From assembly GCF_000826685.1 (NCBI RefSeq), contig NZ_JROO01000016.1:48865-112864 (forward strand): a stretch of DNA of 64,000 nt, read 5' to 3'. Positions 52,185-59,885 of this stretch are shown in pieces (within the stretch, counting starts at the first letter, position 1; each line of letters starts with the position of its first letter). The stretch is from Streptomonospora alba. GTDB lineage: Bacteria; Actinomycetota; Actinomycetes; Streptosporangiales; Streptosporangiaceae. The notes under the pieces were generated by a model. The model was not told the DNA's origin and ran no database searches. It was given only the letters and a program-made list of their open reading frames with translations. The position numbers were made by a program, and so were the translations under genes.

Positions 52185-54632
52185 TCACCCCTCCGGCTCG
52201 AAGACCACGCGACCGGTGCCGCCGTCGATCGTGATCAGATCGCCCGTGGAGATCGTCTCGGTGGCCCGCGGGAGGCAGATCACGGCCGGGATGCCGTACT
52301 CGCGGGCCACCGTGGGCCCGTGGGCGACCACCGACCCGGTTTCGGTGACCAGGCCGCCGGCCGTCATGAACAGCGGGGTCCACCCGGGGTCGGTGGTCGG
52401 GGCCACCAGGATCTCGCCCGGTTCGATCCGGGCGCCCGCGGGGTCGACGACCACACGGGCGCGCCCGGTGGCCTTGCCAGTCGCGGCCGGTGACCCGGTC
52501 AGCGTCCCTTCGGAGGCGGGCAGCGGCGGGGCCAGCGCCTCGACGTCGGTGCCGTCGGACAGCAGCGCGGCCGGGACGTGGCGGCGGCGCAGCTCGCGGG
52601 TGTGGACGGCCTTGCGCTCGGCGACGAGGTCGCGCTGGTCGACGCCGCGGTCGGCGGCGGCGCGGGCCTCGTCGAGGCCGAGGAACACGATGTCCTCCGC
52701 GGCCTCCAGCAGCCCGCGCTCGGCCAACTCCGCGCCGGCCAGCAGCAGCTGCCGGCGCATCTCGGCGTAGGGGATCAGCCAGGCGAACTTCGTCAACTCC
52801 CGCATGCCCGCCAGCTCCCGGGTGCGGCGCATCAGGAACGCGGCCACGCGCCCGCGCACAGGACGGGCGCCGACGGCGCGCCGCGACAGGTCGGTGACGG
52901 CGGCCTCGGCCCTGGCGGCGGCGCGCGCGAAGCGCCGCGGCGGGGCCTGGTCGGGGTCGTCCAGGCGCAGGTAGTTCGCGATGGTGGCGAACAGCGGCGC
53001 GGGGTCCTCCGACCAGCGCGGAAGGCCGATGTCGATCTCCCCGCCGGCGCGGTGGCCGTAGCGGTCGAGGAATCCCTCCAGACCGATGTCGGGCAGCGTC
53101 CCGGCGTGGTAGCGCGCGGCCAACTCGGCCGGGTCGGTGCCGGTCAGCAGGTCGCGGTGCTCGGCGGCGCCCTCGGCCAGCCGCCACAGCTCCAGGTCCA
53201 TCTCGGTGGTGACGTTGTGCGGCGCACCGGCCAGTACAGCGGTCGCCTCCTCGGCTGTGGCGATGCCCTTGAGCAGCGCGGGGAGGATCTGGGGCAGGAC
53301 CACGCCGACCATCGTCGGCATCGCCGCCTTGAAGATCTCGGGACCGTAGATCCGGGCGAAGCCGTCCTCGCCGATGTAGCGCAGCCGTTGGGAGGCGTCG
53401 GCCGAGGGGCCCGGTCCCCGGTGCCGGCGGAGCTGCGCGACGCCCTCGGCCGCGCGGGCGCGCGCCGCCTCCGGGCGGGCGAGGACGTCGGCGGAGGCGA
53501 GCACGGTCGGCGGCCCGTACCGCAGGGCCAGCCGCAGCAGCGCCGCCGCGGGCAGCGGCGCGGAACCGCGATCGGCGGAGAAGCGGGGGTCCTCCAGCAT
53601 GCGCCGCACGGCGGCCTGCACGCGCGGGCCGTAGACCTCCATGCTCTCGGCCAGGTTGGGGCCGGTCCACCGGTTGCGCATCAACCCGGTGACGTCGCTG
53701 AAGAGCCGGCCGCCGATGGGGGCCATGTCGAAGACGTCGCGGACGCTGTCATCCAGGCGCGCCACCGCGAACATCCGGTCGAGGGCCTGCTCCAGCAGCG
53801 ACATGCCGATCGGGGTGAACGGCCGCACCATGCCCTGGATGTTGCCGACCTCCAAGTACAGGCGGGGTTCGGGACGCCGAGGGGCGGAAGGCAGCGGGAA
53901 GAGCGCGGTGATCGGGCGCGACTGGAGCAGCCACAGGACGCCGTCGCCGTCGTAGGCCCACTCCACGTCCTGGGGCGCGCCGAAGGCGCGCTGCAGACGC
54001 TCCCCGGCCGCGCGCAGCTCCTCCACCTGCGCGGCCGACAGGCACCCGTCGTCGGGGGCCTCGGCGACGCCGTCGGCGTCCAGGACGTAGTGGTCGGGGA
54101 TGGTGCTGCCGTCGACAACGGCGGTGCCCAGGCCGCGTGCGGCGTCGACGACGGTGCGGGAGCGGCTGCCGGTGGTGGGGTCGGCGGTGAACAGCACCCC
54201 GGCGCTCGCGGCGTCGACCATGCGCTGCACGACCACGGCCATGCGGGCTTCGGCGCCGGGCGGCAGGTTGGCCTCGCGGTAGGCGCGGGCGCGGTCGGTC
54301 TCCAGCGACTCCCAGCAGCGCCGCACCGCCTGCACCAGCTCGCGCTCGCCCTCGACGTCGAGGTAGGTCTCCTGCTGCCCCGCGAAGCTCGCCTCGGGCA
54401 GGTCCTCGGAGGTGGCGCTGGAACGCACCGCGACCGGCCCGCCGCCGAGGTCGCGGTAGGCCGCCAGCAGAGCGTCCTCGGGGATCTCGCCGGCCGTGAA
54501 GGAGTCGGTGGTCAGGCAGAATCCCGGCGGGACGCGCTCGCCCCGGGCGATCATCGCGCCCAGCCCGGCGGCCTTGCCGCCGACGGCGCCCTCCATCCCC
54601 GCCGCAACGGCGTCCAGGGTGACCACGTCCAT
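52185..54632 (-). CDS. Rifampin phosphotransferase-like (PEP-synthase-type) protein
   Basis: The 815-residue protein has an N-terminal ATP-grasp domain (GGKAAGLGAMIARGERVPPGFCLTT near the start, VAVRSSATSEDLPEASFAGQQETYL, QRMVDAASAGVLFTADP), a middle substrate-type domain and a C-terminal phosphohistidine domain with His771 in SVVAHGPTVAREYGIPAV. Order and length match Rph, which phosphorylates rifampicin, but other PEP-utilising relatives share this plan. ATG at 54632 is used (GTG at 54635 possible) with GAGGAGGA upstream. No rifamycin-associated element was seen, so resistance is not proven. Confidence 0.8.
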   Translation of the reverse strand: MDVVTLDAVAAGMEGAVGGKAAGLGAMIARGERVPPGFCLTTDSFTAGEIPEDALLAAYRDLGGGPVAVRSSATSEDLPEASFAGQQETYLDVEGERELVQAVRRCWESLETDRARAYREANLPPGAEARMAVVVQRMVDAASAGVLFTADPTTGSRSRTVVDAARGLGTAVVDGSTIPDHYVLDADGVAEAPDDGCLSAAQVEELRAAGERLQRAFGAPQDVEWAYDGDGVLWLLQSRPITALFPLPSAPRRPEPRLYLEVGNIQGMVRPFTPIGMSLLEQALDRMFAVARLDDSVRDVFDMAPIGGRLFSDVTGLMRNRWTGPNLAESMEVYGPRVQAAVRRMLEDPRFSADRGSAPLPAAALLRLALRYGPPTVLASADVLARPEAARARAAEGVAQLRRHRGPGPSADASQRLRYIGEDGFARIYGPEIFKAAMPTMVGVVLPQILPALLKGIATAEEATAVLAGAPHNVTTEMDLELWRLAEGAAEHRDLLTGTDPAELAARYHAGTLPDIGLEGFLDRYGHRAGGEIDIGLPRWSEDPAPLFATIANYLRLDDPDQAPPRRFARAAARAEAAVTDLSRRAVGARPVRGRVAAFLMRRTRELAGMRELTKFAWLIPYAEMRRQLLLAGAELAERGLLEAAEDIVFLGLDEARAAADRGVDQRDLVAERKAVHTRELRRRHVPAALLSDGTDVEALAPPLPASEGTLTGSPAATGKATGRARVVVDPAGARIEPGEILVAPTTDPGWTPLFMTAGGLVTETGSVVAHGPTVAREYGIPAVICLPRATETISTGDLITIDGGTGRVVFEPEG

Positions 54633-54843
54633 CACGCACTCCTCCTCGCGGCGCCGCAGAGCCCGCTCCATCCGGAGGCTCACGCCGACGGCGCCCTGCG
54701 GCCATGCTCCCGCCCTGCGGGCAGGCCCGACCAGGGCCGCACGGGCGTTCGACCGTCAGGGGTGCGTTAAGGGTGCCGGGGCGCCTTCGGAGCGCTGAAG
54801 GGGAGAGTCGTCGAGAGGTGCCTCGCGGGGCGATACAGCAGGG

Positions 54844-55326
54844 TCACCCGGTGTAGACCATCGGAGTGACGCCCGGATCGCCCGAATCCGCCTCGTGAAA
54901 CCCGAACTTCTCGTAGAACTCCTTCGAAAGGAACCCGTCCCTGTGGAGGTCCAGGACCGGGATCCTCCCCCGGCTCCGGATGTACGTGACGGATTCCCTC
55001 AAGAGGTACCTTCCGATGTTCCACTCATAGGTGCCGGGCTTCACGAAGTGCTTCCCGATGGCCAGCAGCTCACCGGGGGGTCTCCCTGTGCACTCGGCCA
55101 TCCGGGCTGTGGCTGGACCGTCGGCAGGGCCGTACACCTGGACATGTGCGACCACGTTCTTCGTCGGCGCCACCCTCACCGGCGCCATATCGAAAACCCA
55201 GGACAGCTCCGCGTCGTACTCTTCGAGCCATCCGCTGAGGTCCTCTGGAATCCCCGAGGGGCGGTCCATGGATTCCAGGACAGCGCACAGCCGATCGAGA
55301 TCTTCTTCTCTTCTCTCGCGGATCAT
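54844..55326 (-). CDS. GNAT-like acetyltransferase
   Basis: The 160-residue protein has an N-terminal IRERREEDLDRLCAVLESM typical of GNAT proteins, a central VVAHVQVYGP strand, and a late RYLLRESVTYIRSRGRIPVLDLHRDGFLSKEFYEKFGFHEADSG that includes the C-terminal YEKFGF element. The acetyl-CoA loop (Q/RxxGxG) is replaced by HFVKPGTYEWNIGRYLL, which is atypical. Its substrate is unknown. It is tandem with the downstream Rph-like gene, separated by 211 bases that contain only leader-like sequence, and is divergent from a LacI gene. Confidence 0.7.
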   Translation of the reverse strand: MIRERREEDLDRLCAVLESMDRPSGIPEDLSGWLEEYDAELSWVFDMAPVRVAPTKNVVAHVQVYGPADGPATARMAECTGRPPGELLAIGKHFVKPGTYEWNIGRYLLRESVTYIRSRGRIPVLDLHRDGFLSKEFYEKFGFHEADSGDPGVTPMVYTG

Positions 55327-55515
55327 CGCGCGAAACCCCCCGAACCGGCCCGTCGCGGAATCCTATCGCGATCGGGGCGATTCGCCGCCGACTGCCGACC
55401 GGCTCGCTCAAGCGAGCGTGAACCCCCCGGGCCGCCCGCCCCGCGCCCCTCCCCCACCCTCCACGACTGTGCCGCTTGCCACAGGGGGCTATGACCTCTA
55501 GCATTCCGCGGTGGT

Positions 55516-55525
55516 GAATCGATTC
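55516..55525 (+). promoter_or_regulatory. First LacI operator upstream of LacI/xyloside locus
   Basis: GAATCGATTC is a perfect 10-base palindrome, with its centre 37 bases from that of the second site. Confidence 0.55.
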
Positions 55526-55549
55526 GACATCGGGCTCGTGCGAGCGGTT

Positions 55550-55565
55550 GTCGAATCGATTCGAC
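55550..55565 (+). promoter_or_regulatory. Second LacI operator upstream of LacI/xyloside locus
   Basis: GTCGAATCGATTCGAC is a perfect 16-base palindrome ending 21 bases before the LacI start. It shares its core with the site at 55516. Both are probably bound by the LacI protein for autoregulation and, as the transport genes follow in the same direction, for the operon. Confidence 0.75.
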
Positions 55566-55586
55566 GATGCAGCGAGGAGGCGGGAC

Positions 55587-56630
55587 ATGGCCACGATCAA
55601 GGACGTCGCCCGGGCGGCGGGGGTGGCGCCCAGCACTGTGTCCTATGTGCTCAGCGGGTCGCGGAAGATCTCCGCCGATACCCGCACGGCGGTACAGGCC
55701 GCCGTCGAGGAGCTGGGCTACCACCCCAACGCCGGGGCGCGGTCGCTGCGCAGCACCCGCACCGACGTCCTGGCTCTCGCGCTGCCGCTGTCAGGACACG
55801 GCTACCTGCCCGTGGGCGGGCGGTTCATGTACGGACTCAGCGAGGCGGCAGGGCGGCACGGCTACCTGGTTCTGCTGGTGACCCCGCCCGGCGAGGACGA
55901 CCGGGGCGCCGGGCTGGAGCGGGCCGCGCGCGGCCGCTTCGCCGACGCCGCTGTGCTCATGGGGGTGGAGATGGAGGACCCCCGGGTCGCGGCCATGCGC
56001 TCGCTGGACTTCCCCGTCGCGCTCATGGGCCACCCCGACGACGAGTCCGCCGCCCCCTGGTGCGACCTGGACTGGGAGGAATCGGTGGTGTCCTCGGTCC
56101 GCGCCCTGCGCGAGGCCGGCCACCGCCGCATGCTCTACCTGGCCACGGTCGAGGAGGACGTCGGCAGCGGCCGCACCTACTCGGTGCGCGGTATCCGCGG
56201 CGCCGAACGCGCCGCCGCCGAGTCGGGAGTCGCCGTCGACGTCTGCCACTCCAGCGACGACCCCGTCGAGCTGTACCGGCGGCTGGACGCCCGCTTCGAC
56301 TCCGACGCTCCGCCCACCGCGCTCGCGGTCCAGCACCCCCCGGCGATCCCGGGCATCCTGCGCCACCTGGCCGCACGCGGGATCGAGGTGCCGCGCGACG
56401 TGTCGCTGGTGGCGATCGGCAACTTCCCCGAAGACCTGGGCGGTCTCGATGTCACCCGCATCGAGCTGCCCGTCGAGCAGATGTCGGCGGCCGCGACCCG
56501 GCTGGCCGTCGAGGCCATCGCGAGGGTCGGCGATCCCGGTCCCTTTGACGACGGCGACGGCGGCCGCGCGCCGCACACGCTGATCCCGCCGCGCCTCATC
56601 CGGGGCGCAACGGTGGCCCCCGCCCCCTGA
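55587..56630 (+). CDS. LacI-family regulator of the alpha-xyloside locus
   Basis: The 347-residue protein has the LacI helix-turn-helix and hinge (ATIKDVARAAGVAPSTVSYVLSGSRKISADTRTAVQAAVEELGYHPNAGARSL) and a sugar-binding effector domain. ATG at 55587 is chosen because GCGAGGAGGCGGG precedes it and MATIKDVA is a typical start. It is followed by a binding protein, two permeases and a GH31 enzyme, so it should respond to a xylosyl oligosaccharide. Confidence 0.92.
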   Translation: MATIKDVARAAGVAPSTVSYVLSGSRKISADTRTAVQAAVEELGYHPNAGARSLRSTRTDVLALALPLSGHGYLPVGGRFMYGLSEAAGRHGYLVLLVTPPGEDDRGAGLERAARGRFADAAVLMGVEMEDPRVAAMRSLDFPVALMGHPDDESAAPWCDLDWEESVVSSVRALREAGHRRMLYLATVEEDVGSGRTYSVRGIRGAERAAAESGVAVDVCHSSDDPVELYRRLDARFDSDAPPTALAVQHPPAIPGILRHLAARGIEVPRDVSLVAIGNFPEDLGGLDVTRIELPVEQMSAAATRLAVEAIARVGDPGPFDDGDGGRAPHTLIPPRLIRGATVAPAP

Positions 56631-56703
56631 CTCCCACCCCCGACCCCCAACCCTCGACCCTGCAGCAGTGCGGGCCGCGCGTCCGCCCTCTGCCGGAGAT
56701 TCC

Positions 56704-57945
56704 ATGAGAGACCGCCCTAAGCGCCCGCCCCGGGGCGCGGCAGCGGCGGCAGCCGCCCTGGCGCTGGTATGCGCCGGCTGCGCCGCCGAACCCGATCCGA
56801 ACGTCTACACGATCATGAACTCCAGCACCGACGAGCCCTACCACAGCTGGGACGACGAGGTGATGGCCGAATGCGGCGCCCAGGCGGGCGTCGAGGTGCG
56901 CCAGCTCAGCGTGCCGGCCGATCAGCTTGTGCCCAAGGCACTGCGCATGGCCTCCTCGCATTCACTGCCCGACGTGCTGGTGCTCGACGGCTCGGACATG
57001 CCCCAGTTCGCCGCCCCGGGCGGCCTGGTGCCGCTGGCCGAGCTGGGCATGCCGCCCGACGAGCTGTCTGAAGGGGCCCGCTCCTTCGGCGGTTACGACG
57101 GCACCTACTACGGCGCGGCGCGCTCGGTGAACTCGCTGGGCCTGTTCTACAACAAGGACGTCCTGGCCGAGGAGGGCGTCGAGCCGCCCCAGACCTGGGA
57201 CGAGCTGCGCGAGACGGCGGCGGCGCTGACCGAGGGCGACCGCTACGGTCTGGCGATCAGCGCGCTGTCCACCGAGGACGGCGTCTACCAGTTCCTGCCC
57301 TGGCTGTGGTCCAACGGCGGCGACGAGCGCCGGCTGGACGAGCCCGAAGCGGTGGAGGCGCTGGAGTTCGTGTCCTCGCTGATCGAGGACGGCTCGGCCT
57401 CGCGCTCGGCGGTGAACTGGACCCAGGCCGACGTCAACGACCAGTTCATCGCGGGCAACGCCGCCATGATGATCAACGGCCCCTGGCAGAAGCCGGTCCT
57501 GGACGAACACCCCGACGTCGACTGGGGCGTGGTCGAGGTGCCGGTGCCCGAAGAGGGCGCCGACCCTGTCGCGCCCATCGGCGGCACCACGTTCACCGTG
57601 CCGGTCGACTCCGAGAACCCCGAGCGCGAGGAGATCGCCGGCGAGCTGGTGAAGTGCCTGACCGCGCCCGACGCGCAGCTGGAGTGGTCCACCAAGGCCA
57701 ACAACGTCCCGGTCGCGCCGCAGGCGGCCGAGGAGTACCGCCAGGAGGTGCCCAAGCTGGCGGCCTTCGCCGACCAGGTCGAGACGGCGCGCAGCCGCAC
57801 CGAGCACGTGGGCACCGACTACAGCGTCTACTCCCAGGCCATCGGCACGGCCGTGCAGGCCGCACTGACCGGTGAGGCCACGCCCGAGCAGGCGCTGACG
57901 CGGGCGCAGTCCCAGGTCGAGCAGGAGCTGAGGAGCCGGCCATGA
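56704..57945 (+). CDS. Sugar ABC transporter binding lipoprotein
   Basis: This 413-residue lipoprotein has a signal with lipobox ALVCAGC near residue 25 and the bilobed fold of bacterial extracellular solute-binding proteins (GLFYNKDVLAEEGVEPPQTWDELRE, AMMINGPWQKPVL, APIGGTTFTVPVDSE). It captures an oligosaccharide, probably a xyloside, on the outer face of the membrane. ATG at 56704 follows CCGGAGAT. It overlaps the first permease gene (ATGA). Confidence 0.92.
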   Translation: MRDRPKRPPRGAAAAAAALALVCAGCAAEPDPNVYTIMNSSTDEPYHSWDDEVMAECGAQAGVEVRQLSVPADQLVPKALRMASSHSLPDVLVLDGSDMPQFAAPGGLVPLAELGMPPDELSEGARSFGGYDGTYYGAARSVNSLGLFYNKDVLAEEGVEPPQTWDELRETAAALTEGDRYGLAISALSTEDGVYQFLPWLWSNGGDERRLDEPEAVEALEFVSSLIEDGSASRSAVNWTQADVNDQFIAGNAAMMINGPWQKPVLDEHPDVDWGVVEVPVPEEGADPVAPIGGTTFTVPVDSENPEREEIAGELVKCLTAPDAQLEWSTKANNVPVAPQAAEEYRQEVPKLAAFADQVETARSRTEHVGTDYSVYSQAIGTAVQAALTGEATPEQALTRAQSQVEQELRSRP

Positions 57946-58904
57946 CGACCACCGTCCGCGAATCCGCGCACGCGACCGGAACCGAGAACGCCGAACGCTC
58001 CCGGAGCAGCCGCCCCGGCGCCGAGCGCCGCCGCGTCGTCTCCCAGTGGCTGTTCGTCGTTCCGGCCGTGCTGTACATGCTGATGTTCTTCAGCTTCCCG
58101 CTGGTGCGCAACGCGGTGATGAGCTTCCAGAGCTACACCCCGGCCACCTACTTCACCGGCGAGGCGCCTTTCACCGGCCTGGACAACTGGCGGGCGGTGT
58201 TGAGCGACGAACTGTTCGCCGCTTCGCTGTGGCACACCCTGCTGTTCACGCTCGGCTCGCTGGCCGGGCAGTTCGTGGTGGGCATGGCGCTGGCACTGTT
58301 CTTCCAGCGCCGTTTCCCGCTGTCGGGCCTGATGCGCTCGCTGCTTCTGCTGCCCTGGCTGATCCCCATGGTGGTGGCGGGCACGCTCTGGCGGCGCGTG
58401 CTGGACCAGGAGACCGGCGTGCTCAACGGTGCGCTGCAGGGCCTGCAACTGACCGACTCCGCGATCCCCTGGCTGAGCAGCCCCGACTTCGCGCTGCTGT
58501 CGGTGGTCCTGGTCAACATCTGGATCGGGATCCCGTTCAACATGGTCATCCTCTACGGCGGCCTGCAGGAGATCCCCAGGGAGATCCGGGAGGCGGCGGT
58601 GCTGGACGGCGCGGGCTTCTTCCGCCGGTTCTTCAGCGTGACCCTGCCGATGCTCAAGCCGGTGGTCACCGTGGTGCTGGTGCTGGGCTTCATGTCCACG
58701 GTCAAGATCCTGGATCTGATCCTGGCGCTGACCAACGGCGGCCCGGCCCACGCCACCGAGACGCTGGGCACGCACACCTACCAGCTGTCGTTCCTGCAAC
58801 TCGACTTCGGCCAGGGCGCCGTGGTCGGCAACGTCCTGATCCTGGTCAGCATGGTCTTCGCGGTGATCTACCTGCGGGCCAACCGCGAGGGGGTGACCCG
58901 ATGA
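57942..58904 (+). CDS. Sugar ABC transporter permease (MalF-type)
   Basis: The 320-residue permease has six membrane spans after a polar N-terminus and the EAA loop EIPREIREAAVLDGAGFFRRFFSVTLPML near residue 215, the contact for an ATPase. It pairs with the following gene. Overlaps at both ends imply tight coupling. No ATPase gene is in the operon, so a shared MsiK-type ATPase elsewhere is expected. Confidence 0.93.
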   Translation: MTTTVRESAHATGTENAERSRSSRPGAERRRVVSQWLFVVPAVLYMLMFFSFPLVRNAVMSFQSYTPATYFTGEAPFTGLDNWRAVLSDELFAASLWHTLLFTLGSLAGQFVVGMALALFFQRRFPLSGLMRSLLLLPWLIPMVVAGTLWRRVLDQETGVLNGALQGLQLTDSAIPWLSSPDFALLSVVLVNIWIGIPFNMVILYGGLQEIPREIREAAVLDGAGFFRRFFSVTLPMLKPVVTVVLVLGFMSTVKILDLILALTNGGPAHATETLGTHTYQLSFLQLDFGQGAVVGNVLILVSMVFAVIYLRANREGVTR

Positions 58905-59758
58905 GCAGCACCACGAGCACCGCCGCCGACCGGGGCGCGCGGACGACGCGCGCCAAGCGGCCGGACTACCTCAGCGCCGCCGCAGGCACGGCGATCCTGG
59001 CCGTACTGCTGTTCCCGCTGTACTGGATGGTCAACACCGCGCTGCAGCCGGAGGCGGCCCTCGCCGAGGTGCGCTGGGTCCCCCAGACCCTGGACCTGGG
59101 CAACTTCGGCCGCGCCTGGAGCTCCCAGGCCGACAACCTGCTGACCAGCATCCTGGTCGCGCTGGGCGCGGTCGCGGTGTGTCTGGCGCTGGCCGCGCCC
59201 GCCGCCTACGCGCTGGCCCGGTTCCGGCTGCCCGGTGGGCGCGCCGTCGTCTTCGGCACGCTGATCACCCAGATGGTGCCCGGCATCGTGGTGGCCAACG
59301 CGCTCTACAACGCCTATGTGGAACTGAACCTGGTCAACTCCTACCTGGGCCTGATCCTGGCCGACGCGTCGCTGGGGCTGCCGTTCACCATCATCCTGCT
59401 GCGCGCGTTCATGGTCTCCATCCCCGAGGAGGTCCTGGAAGCCGGGATGGTCGACGGGGCGGGCCGGTGGCTGGTGATGCTCAGGATCGCGCTGCCGATG
59501 AGCCGCAACGCGCTGATCACCGGTGGCCTGTTCACGTTCCTCTTCGCCTGGAGCGACTTCCTGTTCGCGCTCACGCTCAACACCACCGACGCGGTCAAGC
59601 CGGTGACGCTGGGGATCTACGAGTACCTCGGCGCGCACGTGGGCGACTGGGGCGCGGTGATGGCGGTGGCGACGCTGTCCTCCATCCCCGCGGCCGTGCT
59701 GCTGGTCCTCGCCCAGCGCTACGTGGCGGCGGGGATCTCGGGCGGCTCGATCAAGTGA
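58901..59758 (+). CDS. Sugar ABC transporter permease (MalG-type)
   Basis: The 285-residue permease has six spans and the EAA loop IPEEVLEAGMVDGAGRWLVMLRIALPM near residue 180. ATG at 58901 overlaps the previous stop. It completes the membrane channel of the importer. A 127-base gap separates it from the GH31 gene. Confidence 0.93.
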   Translation: MSSTTSTAADRGARTTRAKRPDYLSAAAGTAILAVLLFPLYWMVNTALQPEAALAEVRWVPQTLDLGNFGRAWSSQADNLLTSILVALGAVAVCLALAAPAAYALARFRLPGGRAVVFGTLITQMVPGIVVANALYNAYVELNLVNSYLGLILADASLGLPFTIILLRAFMVSIPEEVLEAGMVDGAGRWLVMLRIALPMSRNALITGGLFTFLFAWSDFLFALTLNTTDAVKPVTLGIYEYLGAHVGDWGAVMAVATLSSIPAAVLLVLAQRYVAAGISGGSIK

Positions 59759-59885
59759 GTCCGCCCCGCTCCCGAGACGCACGGGCCCCGCCCCGGCGCG
59801 CCTTCGCGCTCCGCCGGCAGCCGGCGACCGCTCCCCCACGCAGCCGTCCGCCTATGACGACTCACGACGACACGAAGGCCCCTTG

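Noticed and set aside
54633..54843. Rifamycin-associated element ahead of the Rph-like gene
   Set aside because: I compared the GC-rich repeats near 54700 with the known 19-base inverted repeat and found no convincing match.
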